From contig MGPK01000030.1 in the NCBI GenBank assembly GCA_001795535.1, positions 1-43,107 on the forward strand: a DNA stretch of 43,107 bases. The letters are read 5' to 3'. Each line of letters opens with the position of its first letter. Positions within the stretch are counted from its first letter, which is position 1. The DNA is from Deltaproteobacteria bacterium GWA2_54_12. GTDB taxonomy: Bacteria; Desulfobacterota; GWC2-55-46. The position numbers and the translations under genes are program-made. Below, piece by piece: positions 1 through 7,693 of the stretch. Below the pieces are notes generated by a model that saw only the letters and a list, made by a program, of their open reading frames with translations, had not been told where the DNA came from and made no database searches.

Positions 1-28
1 AGCTGCTCTACCGTTGAGCTACGCCAGC
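1..28 (-). tRNA. tRNA, 5' part only, probably tRNA-Thr
   Basis: The minus strand begins an acceptor arm GCTGGCG, then TA, a D stem GCTC, D loop AACGGTA and GAGC, and enters the anticodon arm with AGCT before the window ends. This spacing is diagnostic of a tRNA. The anticodon is outside the window. The 5' third resembles tRNA-Thr genes that precede tuf in related bacteria, but the identity is an inference. A near-consensus promoter lies 80-110 nt upstream. Confidence 0.8.
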
Positions 29-106
29 GAAATACCTGGGAAAACCCTCAAAATAGAAAAACGGCAGACCCCACCAACGAAAAGTCTGGCGGAAACTGAA
101 TTTAAA

Positions 107-135
107 TATATAAATCACTAGCCAACCAATGTCAA
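107..135 (-). promoter_or_regulatory. Sigma70 promoter for the tRNA
   Basis: On the minus strand, TTGACA (130-135) is followed by exactly 17 nt and TATATA (107-112). Transcription would start near 99-100, giving a leader of about 70 nt before the tRNA 5' end at 28. The -35 box is perfect and the -10 box has one mismatch. Strength and spacing fit a stable-RNA promoter. Confidence 0.8.
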
Positions 136-263
136 GGCTTTTTTAGCTGGAAGGCAAGAAAAAGTCTTTCATTATCCGGAGGTAAATCTCCTGCCCCAGC
201 CAGAGAGATGTCGCTTTTCGGTACGGAAAACCAGGCAGGCAACTGAAATAGTTCATCTCAATT

Positions 264-350
264 AAGGCCGCTTAAAAAAAGTGCCAGTATACTGCAAAAA
301 CAGATGGGCGCTTGAAGCTCCCAACGGCAAAAGGCCGCTCAAAAAGTGCC
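264..350. repeat. Direct repeat pair AAGGCCGCTyAAAAA
   Basis: The block at 264-286 and the block at 331-350 share AAGGCCGCT, a run of A, then GTGCC. They lie in the 389-nt gene-free stretch between the tRNA and prfB. The second copy is also one end of the inverted-repeat element at 336-408. No ORF or convincing riboswitch was recognised in this stretch; 136-263 shows only a small hairpin (GGAG/CTCC near 178-193). Confidence 0.5.
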
Positions 351-408
351 GCTGCTGGGCTGCGAAGAGAGCGAGGAATGAGGCGTACTCTTCATAGCTT
401 TTTCAGCG
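336..408. repeat. 73-bp element with 12-nt terminal inverted repeats
   Basis: The left end CGCTCAAAAAGT (336-347) is nearly the reverse complement of the right end GCTTTTTCAGCG (397-408), with two mismatches. About 49 nt lie between. It encodes nothing. Such miniature inverted-repeat elements with AAAAAGT ends are familiar as dispersed intergenic repeats in Deltaproteobacteria-like genomes; the assignment is by pattern only. It ends 10 nt downstream of the prfB stop codon. Confidence 0.45.
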
Positions 409-417
409 CGTGCCCGC

Positions 418-1537
418 TTAAGCTTCTTTGGCCTTGCCCCCACCCGAACGCATCTGCAGATAAGCCTCTATGAAGCCATCGAGCGCACCGTCGAGCACCG
501 GGTCTATGTTGCCGGTCTCAAAACCAGTCCGGTGGTCTTTTATGAGCCTGTACGGCTGCATGACATAAGACCTTATCTGGCTGCCCCAGGCTATGTCGCG
601 TTTGTCCTTGCTGAACTCCTGCATCTTGGCTTCCTGCTCTTCGAGCTTGAGCTCGTAGATCCTGGCCCGCAGGAGCTTCATTGCCGTGGCCTTGTTCTTG
701 TGCTGGCTCCTCTCGTTCTGGCAGGCGACCACAATGCCGGTGGGCATGTGCGTTAGCCTGACGGCGGAATCGGTCTTGTTCACATGCTGGCCGCCCGCGC
801 CGCTTGAACGGTAGGTATCGACCCTGAGGTCAGCCTCGTTTATCTCTACCTCTATGTCGTCCTCTATTTCAGGGTAGACGAAGACGGACGCGAATGAGGT
901 GTGCCTCCTCTTGTTGGAGTCGAAAGGAGATATCCTCACAAGCCTGTGGACTCCGACCTCAGCCTTCAGGTACCCGTAGGCGTACTCGCCAGTGACCGTG
1001 AAGGTAACGCTCTTGACCCCGGCCTCGTCTCCGGGCAGAAAGTCCACTACCTCGGCCTTGAAACCCTTCAGCTCGACCCAGCGAAGGTACATCCTCATGA
1101 GTATGTCAGCCCAGTCCTGGGCCTCGGTGCCGCCCGCGCCCGGGTGGATGGAGACTATGGCGTTCAAGCGGTCGTGCTCGCCGGAGAGCATCCTTCTTAC
1201 TTCGGCTTTCCTTATCGCTTCACTGGCCTCATTGAGCTTCTCCTCAGCCTCTTTTGCCACTGAGGCATCATGAGCCTCTTCGGCAAGCTCTATGAGCACC
1301 TCTGCGTCTTCAACGAGAGAGCCTATCCTGCCCAGGGCGTCGATTCCGAAAGTCAGCTCGGATTTTCTTTTCGTGAGCTTCTGGGCTTCTTCCGGGTTGT
1401 TCCAGAGCGTCGGCTCTGAAAGCCTCGCCTCTAATTCGTTCAGTTCGTCGACCTTTGTAGCCTGGTCAAAGATAGCTCCGTAAATCCTGGAATTTGGTCT
1501 TTACGGTCTGAAGGTTCTCTTTTGTTTCCTCGAACAT
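418..1537 (-). CDS. prfB: Peptide chain release factor 2 (RF2), with programmed +1 frameshift
   Basis: RF2 recognises UGA and UAA and triggers hydrolysis of peptidyl-tRNA on the ribosome. Translation starts at ATG 1537, preceded by GGAGG at a good distance, and reads 23 codons to an in-frame TGA at 1466-1468. It continues in the +1 frame through CTT-TGA-C to a stop at 418, giving 372 residues, the usual RF2 length. The SPF specificity tripeptide is at about 203-205 and the catalytic GGQ at about 248-250, within SSGAGGQHVNKTDSAVR. The gene is the last of the run phoH-HD-ybeY-Yip1-dgkA/PAP2-lnt, with a 102-nt gap after lnt. Regulation is autogenous: low RF2 favours frameshifting at its own UGA. 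Confidence 0.97.
1465..1480 (-). promoter_or_regulatory. prfB: RF2 programmed +1 frameshift site
   Basis: The minus strand reads CGGAGCTATCTTTGAC. TAT CTT TGA C is the canonical RF2 slippery context. The upstream CGGAG can act as the Shine-Dalgarno-like stimulator, although it is weaker than the usual AGGGGG. Skipping the T of TGA gives CTT GAC, and the protein continues LDQATKVDELNELEARL, which matches RF2 family sequence. Confidence 0.95.
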
Positions 1538-1601
1538 CGTAAAAATTCCTCCGTGCGCTTCTTATTTCTTTTTCAACTGATTGCGGCAGAATATTAAAAA
1601 A

Positions 1602-1630
1602 GCAGATTCTTCGCTCCGCTCAGAATGACA
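1602..1630. repeat. Short dispersed repeat GCAGATTCTTCGCTCCGCTC...
   Basis: A 29-bp block in the lnt-prfB gap ends AGAATGACA and contains ATTCT and AGAAT arms around TTCGCTCCGCTC. Near-identical blocks are commonly seen between genes in many unrelated bacterial genomes. Only this copy was noticed in the window, so the call rests on memory of the motif. Confidence 0.45.
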
Positions 1631-1639
1631 ATTTCTATT

Positions 1640-3172
1640 TCAGCCCACACGCCTTTTTCTCAAAGCCAAAAAGGCGGCGGATATGATTGAGCAGCCCCAG
1701 GCAAAGACATCGCCGTAAATAGTGTAAAAAGTAAGCGGCCCCTGCCTGAGCCCGACATCGTCTACTATTGCCGTGCGCTCGTAAAGGCCTGTCGCGTTCC
1801 TCACCCTGCCGACAGGGTCGATTATCCCGCTTACCCCGGTATTGGCTGAGCGTACGAGGAAAGACTTATTCTCAACGGCCCTGAATATGGCCATCTGAAA
1901 ATGCTGTGACGGGGCCGAAGTGCGGCCGAACCACGCGTCGTTCGTAATTGTGGCCAGCAGGGTTGCGCCGTTTTTAACATGTCCCCGGGCTATCTCCGGG
2001 AAGATGGATTCAAAGCACACCAGGGTCCCTATGCTGGCCTCCCCGAAAGTTATCGGCACCGGACCCTGCCCTTCGGTGAAGTCCCCTATCCCTGCGGTCA
2101 GCTTCTCAAACGGGAGTATGCCACGGAGCGGCAGATACTCTCCGAAGGGCACGAGGTGGTACTTGTCATACCTCCCGATGGTCTCGCCTTTCGGGTCAAT
2201 GAGAAAGGCGCTGTTGAAGTAGGTCACTTTATTAGACTGTGGATTATAATTATATGAGGGGCTTCCGGTCAATATGTAAGTGGAGGCCGACCGCGCGAGA
2301 GCGCCTATCTGCCCATCTTTTATCTCTTCAGCGTCGTAATAATAAGGTATGGCAGTCTCGGGCCATATTACGAGCCTTGCTTGCCTGTTCGAAGCATCTT
2401 CAGTGAGCTTCCTGTATATGTTGATGGTCTCCTGCTGGTACCTGCCGTCCCATTTGACCCCCTGGTCGATAGAGCCCTGGGCCAGGGCGACCCTCAGGGT
2501 GCGCCATTGGGGCAACTCACCGTCGACCATCTTCATCCTCACGGCCCCGTAGGCGGCCATCGACACGACAAGGGCTGAAGCTACAACGACTGGCAGCACA
2601 GGGGCCTTCTCGTCCCTGTCCTTGAACAGCATGCCTGCCGCAAGGAACGCAAGGCTTGCGTTAAAAGCCACAACCGCGAAAGACACTCCCCATACGCCCG
2701 TGGTGTCAGCGACCTGTATGAGCGCCGGATAAGGCGCTTGCGTGTAGCCGACGAGCACCCAGGGGAAACCGGTTAAAATGTGGGCCCTCGCGTATTCGAG
2801 CGCTACCCAGAAGGCGGGTATCAAAAGAAGCCGGACAACCCCCGGAAGCCCCCTAGTAAATGTGTACAGCACTCCGAACACGCCCCAGTACAGGGCCATA
2901 TACAGGACGAGGACGAGCATCACTACGATAGCGGCCGCGACCGGTACGCCGCCGTAGTTGTACATGGAGTGCACTACCCAGTAAACGGCCCCGAGGTTGA
3001 AGGCGAACCCCGCCAGAAAACCGGCGGAAAAGCCTCCCTTCCATGTCCGTGTCTCCAGCACAAGAAACAGGGGCACGAGCGCGGCCCACGCCAGGAATCC
3101 GAGCGAGAAGGGCGGGAAGGCAAAAACGAGCGCTATTCCCGACAATATGGAAAAAGCCAGTATCTTTATCAT
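1640..3172 (-). CDS. lnt: Apolipoprotein N-acyltransferase
   Basis: Lnt adds the third acyl chain to the N-terminal cysteine of lipoproteins at the periplasmic face of the inner membrane. The 510-residue protein has an N-terminal block of hydrophobic segments (about 1-200) and a nitrilase-type domain (about 225-480). The catalytic triad is visible: Glu272 in VIWPETAIP, Lys337 in GRYDKYHLVPFGEYLPL and Cys386 in LVCFESIFPE, positions almost identical to E. coli Lnt. The start ATG overlaps the stop of the upstream DgkA-PAP2 gene in an ATGA junction, indicating translational coupling. Its presence supports a didermic cell. Confidence 0.97.
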   Translation of the reverse strand: MIKILAFSILSGIALVFAFPPFSLGFLAWAALVPLFLVLETRTWKGGFSAGFLAGFAFNLGAVYWVVHSMYNYGGVPVAAAIVVMLVLVLYMALYWGVFGVLYTFTRGLPGVVRLLLIPAFWVALEYARAHILTGFPWVLVGYTQAPYPALIQVADTTGVWGVSFAVVAFNASLAFLAAGMLFKDRDEKAPVLPVVVASALVVSMAAYGAVRMKMVDGELPQWRTLRVALAQGSIDQGVKWDGRYQQETINIYRKLTEDASNRQARLVIWPETAIPYYYDAEEIKDGQIGALARSASTYILTGSPSYNYNPQSNKVTYFNSAFLIDPKGETIGRYDKYHLVPFGEYLPLRGILPFEKLTAGIGDFTEGQGPVPITFGEASIGTLVCFESIFPEIARGHVKNGATLLATITNDAWFGRTSAPSQHFQMAIFRAVENKSFLVRSANTGVSGIIDPVGRVRNATGLYERTAIVDDVGLRQGPLTFYTIYGDVFAWGCSIISAAFLALRKRRVG

Positions 3173-3897
3173 TTAAGTGTAAGGAAAAAGACGCGGAAAA
3201 GGAGGAGCGTAAGCCCAAGCCCCAGGAGCCCGCCGAGAAAGACCTCGACCCTGGTGTGTATCCCGCCAACGAGCCTCGAGTGGCTGACCATGACAGCCAT
3301 GACCGCCGACAGTATGACCACGAACGGGTCAAGGGAAATTAGACTTATGCTTGTGGCAAGCGAAAAGGCTACGGCAGAGTGTCCGCTGGGCATGCCCCCG
3401 TGCAGCGGCCTGCCCTTTCCCGCAAGGGCCTTCAATGTGACGACCGCGATAAGGACCAGCAGGAGCGAGATGACCGCTATATGGCCGGAGAAAGCCCTCG
3501 CGTCGCGCAGGATAAGCCCCATCGGCTCGTAGATGTACTTCGTGAATATCATGTAAGACATTATGGCCACCCCGATAGACGCTATGAGCACAGCGCCTGC
3601 CGAGACATCCTTCGCGTTCTTCGCTATCATGTGGTGCTTGTCCTCGACGAGGTTGACCGTCTCCTCGATGGCGGTGTTCATCATCTCGGCGAAAAGCAGG
3701 ATGATGACTGCCATCGCGAAAAGCACGAACTCTATTACGGGGAGTTCGAGAAACAGGCTAAGGAAGAGCGCCCCGGCGGCTATGATGTAATGGTATCTGA
3801 CATGCCTCTGCGTCTTGAAGGCGTAAATGACGCCCTCAATCGCGAAGTTCAGGCTCTCGAACCAGTTTTTAGGCTTTTTTATCTCTCCCGTGTCCAT
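3169..3897 (-). CDS. DgkA-type lipid kinase fused to PAP2 phosphatase
   Basis: Residues 1-125 are a diacylglycerol/undecaprenol kinase of the small membrane DgkA type: three hydrophobic helices with the motif AEMMNTAIEETVN (the catalytic Glu region) followed by KDVSAGAVL. Residues 130-242 are a PAP2 phosphatase with KGRPLHGGMPSGHSAV and SHSRLVGGIHTRVEV (C-terminal H-x3-D-like segment, here with Glu). One polypeptide thus has kinase and phosphatase activity on lipid substrates in the inner membrane, probably undecaprenol and its pyrophosphate; substrate choice is inferred. The gene lies 9 nt after the Yip1-like gene and overlaps lnt by 4 nt, so it is part of an envelope-related operon. Confidence 0.9.
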   Translation of the reverse strand: MDTGEIKKPKNWFESLNFAIEGVIYAFKTQRHVRYHYIIAAGALFLSLFLELPVIEFVLFAMAVIILLFAEMMNTAIEETVNLVEDKHHMIAKNAKDVSAGAVLIASIGVAIMSYMIFTKYIYEPMGLILRDARAFSGHIAVISLLLVLIAVVTLKALAGKGRPLHGGMPSGHSAVAFSLATSISLISLDPFVVILSAVMAVMVSHSRLVGGIHTRVEVFLGGLLGLGLTLLLFRVFFLTLK

Positions 3898-3906
3898 TCT
3901 TCCATT

Positions 3907-4428
3907 TTAGCCTATCATGCCCATTAAATAAAGTATTCCCATCGCGACGCTCATCATGAGGGCCATTACTGCCGCGGCTTCCAGCATTCTGAGTTTATGC
4001 ACCCTCTTCAATATGAGCACATTGACCGGGATGGACCACAGGCTCAATACCGCGCCGAGCGCGGGCACGGCCTGGGCCCATGAGATTATCCACCCGAGAG
4101 AAGTTGCCCTGTAATACTCCTGGAATGTCGCCTTTCCGCCCAGGAGCCTGGCGAAACCGTGGAACATGGCTATGAAAATAGAGAACATCAGGACATTGAG
4201 GGCCGGGGCGAAAAGCAACAGAAAGGCCGCCTCGGCGGGAGCCGAGACCTGGCCTTGAAAAACAGCCCCTATGGCCACGGCCAGCCCGCCTATGGCAAGT
4301 ATCAGTATGCCGGGCTTTAGGGCGCGCTCGTCAGAAGCGACCTCTTCGGCCGCCGCGCCCTTGAGTTGCAGTATCTCAAAACTCTTTTTAAGGTATTTTT
4401 TGAATTCAAAAGGCGCCTTTGTTTCCAT
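3907..4428 (-). CDS. Yip1-domain membrane protein
   Basis: A 173-residue integral membrane protein. A charged N-terminal 40 residues (FKKYLKKSFEILQL) is followed by about five hydrophobic segments (roughly 47-65, 68-90, 93-112, 120-140, 150-172). The arrangement and motifs such as HGFARLLGGKATFQEYYRA match Yip1/YIF1-type bacterial proteins, whose biochemical role is not known. It starts 4 nt after the ybeY stop and is in the same transcript. No catalytic residues are evident. Confidence 0.75.
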   Translation of the reverse strand: METKAPFEFKKYLKKSFEILQLKGAAAEEVASDERALKPGILILAIGGLAVAIGAVFQGQVSAPAEAAFLLLFAPALNVLMFSIFIAMFHGFARLLGGKATFQEYYRATSLGWIISWAQAVPALGAVLSLWSIPVNVLILKRVHKLRMLEAAAVMALMMSVAMGILYLMGMIG

Positions 4429-4432
4429 CAGG

Positions 4433-4843
4433 TCAGATAAGCCTCCCGGCGCGCAGCAATCCCATCAGTTCCTCTTCCTTGTCCTTCATCTTCCTCGCCT
4501 GGCGGCCGCCCTTCACATGGTCGTAGCCCGCAAGGTGCAGCAGGCCGTGTACAAGGAGCCTTGCCATCTCCTCGTCAAACGAAACGCCGAACTCGATTGC
4601 CTGCGAAGCGGCTTTTTCAGTCGATATCACTATATCACCCAGCAGATAAGCATCTCCCATCGGGAAGCTCAAAACATCGGTCGGTTTGTCCTTCCCCCTG
4701 TACTCCCGGTTCAGCTCCCTTACTTCGGCGTTGCCGGTCAAAAGCACGCTCAGCTCGCGGTCGTCAAACCCCAAGCCTTTTAATGCGGTCTCTGCCATTT
4801 TTTTTATCTTCGTCCGGCCTTTTCCCTGAACCAGTACCTTCAA
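4433..4843 (-). CDS. ybeY: Endoribonuclease YbeY (16S rRNA maturation)
   Basis: YbeY is a zinc-dependent RNase involved in 16S rRNA 3'-end maturation and ribosome quality control. The signature HGLLHLAGYDH supplies three metal-binding histidines (99, 103, 109), and YRGKDKPTDVLSFP is the conserved central motif. A TTG start at 4843 gives 136 residues with 47 before YRGKDKP, as in E. coli; AAGGAG lies 7 nt upstream. This start puts the first 80 nt inside the 3' end of the HD phosphodiesterase gene in another frame, a long overlap. A later ATG at 4798 would remove a conserved first strand. The phoH-(HD)-ybeY order is widely conserved. Confidence 0.95.
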   Translation of the reverse strand: MKVLVQGKGRTKIKKMAETALKGLGFDDRELSVLLTGNAEVRELNREYRGKDKPTDVLSFPMGDAYLLGDIVISTEKAASQAIEFGVSFDEEMARLLVHGLLHLAGYDHVKGGRQARKMKDKEEELMGLLRAGRLI

Positions 4844-6464
4844 GCTCCTTCTCCTTCAGTATATCGACGGGTTCGGGATAGTCCACCCGCTGGTGATACA
4901 TGCCCTCGAACACCTTGTTGAAGCTCCTTGTTATGGCGTGGAGGTCCTTCAAGGTCAGCTCGCAGTCGTCAAGCTGCCCGTCCGAGAATATCTTGTTAAC
5001 TATCTTCTGGGTAAGCCACTGTATCCTGTCCGGCGAAGGGTCGGACAGGGTTTTGCTGGCGGCCTCTATGGCGTCGGCAAGCATTACTATACCAGCCTCT
5101 TTTGTCTGCGGCTTGGGGCCCGGATAACGGAAGTCCCCTTCAGGCACTTCAGCCTCACGCTCCTCAGCCCTGGCCTTCTGATAGAAAAAAGCGATGAGGG
5201 CTGTGCCGTGGTGCTGGCTTATGATGTCGGTTATCTCCGCGCCGAGCCTGTGCTTTTTCGCCAGCTCGACTCCTTCTTTAACATGGCTCGCCAGCACAAG
5301 GGCGCTCATGGAAGCCGTGAGCTTGCCGTGCCTGTCCTCAGTGGAGTTCTCCACGAAGTACTGGGGCATCTTCATCTTGCCTATGTCATGGTAGTACGCG
5401 CCCACGCGCGCCAGAAGCGGGTTCGCGCTTATCGATTCGGCGGCGGCCTCGGCCAAAGTACCTATTATGAGCGAATGATGGTATGTGCCGGGGGCTTTGA
5501 TGGCAAGCTCCTTCAAGAGCTGGTGGTCCATCCTGGACAGCTCGAGGAGCTTTATGTCTGTCGTGTACTGGAAAATCGACTCAAGGACAGGGGCTATTCC
5601 TATGGCAAGGATAGCCGTGAAAATGCCGTTAAGAAACCCTGTCATGAGAAGCGGAAACGGCTCGGCGATGCCGCCCTTTATCGCGGATATGCAAATGAGG
5701 GCCGCGCCGTTGGCCAGGCCGAGGAATATGCCGGCCTTTATGACTATAGACCTGCGGGTGCAGTGCTTCACCCCGGCTGCCGCGACCATGCCCCCGATAA
5801 AGGAGTATGCGGCCATCTCAACGCCGCCGCCTATGAAGTATCCGGCGACTATCGAAGTGACTGCAGCGAATACCAGCGCGGTTTCAGTGTTGAGAAGAAG
5901 CCGGACGAGCATGGGCCCGACGGCGACCGGGACTATAAACCTGTACGCTGCCGTGGGTCCAGGCATCAGCTCCTTCAAAACCAGGGCGGCCGTATCTGAA
6001 AGCCTCAAAAGCAGCAGGACCCCGGCGAAAACAGAAGTCATGAGCAGGAGGTCCTTTGTCGAACACGCGAACTTCTTAATGTTCCTTGAGGCAAGTATGT
6101 AGGCTGCGGAAAGTAGAATTAGGACGAAGACGAAAAACCCGGTTGCCGGCACCGCGGCCCGCGCTTCCTGAATAGCCGATTCTATGAGGTGGAGTTTGGC
6201 GAGGTCATGCTCCGAGACGACCTGCCCTTCCCGGACGACTGTCTCGCCTTTCATTACGGAGATACCGGCGTCATGTGCCCTTACAGGTGATTTCACGTCA
6301 ACCGTGGCGACATCTCCGGGGCTGTAGGTGTAGCCGGTAAACGCAAGGTGTGGAAAAAAAAGCAGCGTTGCCAGAAGGCTGGCAAGCACCAGTATTCCAA
6401 GGTTCCTTACGGCCCCGCCCGCTTCCTTCCCTTTTTGAGAGGGCCTCCCATCCTGGCCTTGCAT
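4764..6464 (-). CDS. PgpH-like membrane HD-domain phosphodiesterase (7TM-HD)
   Basis: Family members hydrolyse cyclic di-AMP or related nucleotides through a cytoplasmic HD domain. The 566-residue protein has an N-terminal membrane helix (about 22-42), a short extracytoplasmic segment (about 43-105), seven hydrophobic helices (about 108-298) and a C-terminal HD domain (about 310-540). HD-domain residues are in GTYHHSLIIG, GAYYHDIGKMKMP (His359-Asp360) and the later SQHHGTALI. The sensor region is only some 60 residues, far shorter than the several-hundred-residue 7TMR-HDED domain of PgpH, so signal input may differ. It lies 4 nt after phoH and overlaps ybeY by 80 nt. Whether the substrate is c-di-AMP in this host cannot be told from sequence. 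Confidence 0.88.
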   Translation of the reverse strand: MQGQDGRPSQKGKEAGGAVRNLGILVLASLLATLLFFPHLAFTGYTYSPGDVATVDVKSPVRAHDAGISVMKGETVVREGQVVSEHDLAKLHLIESAIQEARAAVPATGFFVFVLILLSAAYILASRNIKKFACSTKDLLLMTSVFAGVLLLLRLSDTAALVLKELMPGPTAAYRFIVPVAVGPMLVRLLLNTETALVFAAVTSIVAGYFIGGGVEMAAYSFIGGMVAAAGVKHCTRRSIVIKAGIFLGLANGAALICISAIKGGIAEPFPLLMTGFLNGIFTAILAIGIAPVLESIFQYTTDIKLLELSRMDHQLLKELAIKAPGTYHHSLIIGTLAEAAAESISANPLLARVGAYYHDIGKMKMPQYFVENSTEDRHGKLTASMSALVLASHVKEGVELAKKHRLGAEITDIISQHHGTALIAFFYQKARAEEREAEVPEGDFRYPGPKPQTKEAGIVMLADAIEAASKTLSDPSPDRIQWLTQKIVNKIFSDGQLDDCELTLKDLHAITRSFNKVFEGMYHQRVDYPEPVDILKEKELEGTGSGKRPDEDKKNGRDRIKRLGV

Positions 6465-6468
6465 CTTC

Positions 6469-7476
6469 TCAGGGCTCCTCCGGCAGGGCGCTCTTCCTCT
6501 TTTGTTCCATCTTCTCGAAGGCCATTACGACCTTCTGGACGAGAGGGTGCCTGACAACATCTGTCTCGGAAAAAGTTACAAACTCTATGCCTTCGACATT
6601 CTCGAGTATCTTTTGAGCTTCCACAAGGCCCGAGGGCTTGGCAAGCGGCAGGTCTATCTGCGTTATGTCTCCGGTGATGACGGCCTTGGAGCCGAAACCC
6701 AGCCTCGTGAGAAACATCTTCATCTGCTCTATCGTCGTGTTCTGCGCTTCGTCGAGGATGATGAACGAGTCGTTCAGGGTCCTGCCCCTCATGAACGCCA
6801 GGGGCGCGACCTCGATGGTGCCTCGTTCCAGAAGTTTCTGGGCCTTTTCAAAATCTATCATGTCATGCAGCGCGTCATACAGGGGCCTCAGATACGGGTC
6901 GACCTTGGCCGCCAGGTCGCCGGGCAGATACCCGAGCTTCTCGCCTGCTTCTACCGCGGGCCTCGTAAGTATTATCCTGTCGACTTCCTTGCTGGTGAGG
7001 GCGGCAACGGCCATGGCCATGGCAAGGTAGGTCTTGCCGGTTCCGGCGGGACCTATGCCGAATACTATGTCGTTCCTCCGTATCGCGTCAACATACCTTT
7101 TCTGCGTCACGCTCTTTGGCGCGATGACTTTTTTCCTGTAAGAGACGAATACCGTGTCCATGAAGACATCTGAAAGCTTCATCTGCCTGCCAGCCAGGGC
7201 CATCCTCACGGCGTAGTCCAGATCATGGGGGGACATGGAGTAGCCTTTTGCGAGGAGATCATAGAGGTCGAGGACGAGCCTTTCGGCAAGCTCGGCTTTA
7301 TCAGGGGCGCCTGTTATGATCACAAGGGAGCCACGGGTATTGATCTCCACCCCGAGCTTTTTTTCGACCTTCTTGAGGTTATCTCCCCTGTCGCCGAAAA
7401 GACGCACGGCGAGGTCATTGTCAGCGAGAGAGACCTGCTTTTTTATTGTCCCGTTCTTTTCCGATGGGCTTGGCAA
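6469..7476 (-). CDS. phoH: PhoH-like ATPase
   Basis: A 335-residue P-loop ATPase of the PhoH family, which is associated with RNA metabolism and is usually next to ybeY. Residues 1-100 hold a KH-like N-terminal region. The Walker A GPAGTGKT is at 142-149 and Walker B SFIILDEAQNTT is at about 237-248. The conserved TRPAVEAGEKLGYLPGD follows Walker A. The start is a TTG at 7476 with AAGGA about 12 nt upstream; no ATG is available near it. It is the first gene of the run leading to prfB. Confidence 0.93.
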   Translation of the reverse strand: MPSPSEKNGTIKKQVSLADNDLAVRLFGDRGDNLKKVEKKLGVEINTRGSLVIITGAPDKAELAERLVLDLYDLLAKGYSMSPHDLDYAVRMALAGRQMKLSDVFMDTVFVSYRKKVIAPKSVTQKRYVDAIRRNDIVFGIGPAGTGKTYLAMAMAVAALTSKEVDRIILTRPAVEAGEKLGYLPGDLAAKVDPYLRPLYDALHDMIDFEKAQKLLERGTIEVAPLAFMRGRTLNDSFIILDEAQNTTIEQMKMFLTRLGFGSKAVITGDITQIDLPLAKPSGLVEAQKILENVEGIEFVTFSETDVVRHPLVQKVVMAFEKMEQKRKSALPEEP

Positions 7477-7520
7477 GGTATTGTATTTTCCTTTTTAACC
7501 TGACCTGTTTGCTTTAATAG

Positions 7521-7544
7521 GAAAACCCCTCTGACTGGAGGGGT
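7521..7544 (-). terminator. Hairpin with short T run in the phoH leader
   Basis: ACCCCTC (7525-7531) pairs with GAGGGGT (7538-7544) around a 6-nt loop, and on the minus strand the stem is followed by TTTTCC. It lies 45 nt before the phoH start. It may be a second weak terminator behind lpxC or an attenuator for phoH if a promoter lies in the AT-rich 7557-7615 stretch; no convincing promoter was found there. Confidence 0.45.
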
Positions 7545-7644
7545 CTCGTAAAAAGGGCTTATTTTAAATTAACGCACATAAAAAACATTAACATAAATCA
7601 GGCGTTTTTGCAATCAGCGGCACAGGCGTCCGCGTTTTCAGGCT

Positions 7645-7672
7645 AAAAAAAAAGCCCCTCTAAGGGGGCTTT
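7645..7672 (-). terminator. Intrinsic terminator of lpxC
   Basis: On the minus strand AAAGCCCC, a 6-nt loop and GGGGCTTT form a GC-rich hairpin followed by a run of nine T. It lies 22 nt after the lpxC stop codon and closes the DUF2905-lpxC transcript. Confidence 0.9.
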
Positions 7673-7693
7673 GTCGATAATGGATTGGCTGGC

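Noticed and set aside
150-260. Possible riboswitch between tRNA and prfB
   Set aside because: GGAG/CTCC pairing and purine-rich runs were noticed, but no known riboswitch core (GEMM, cobalamin, TPP, SAM) was recognised and no gene on either strand is placed to be controlled by it.
7557-7615. Promoter for phoH in the AT-rich gap
   Set aside because: TTGCAA-17-TAATGT and TAAAAT can be aligned but match consensus poorly; not listed as a feature.
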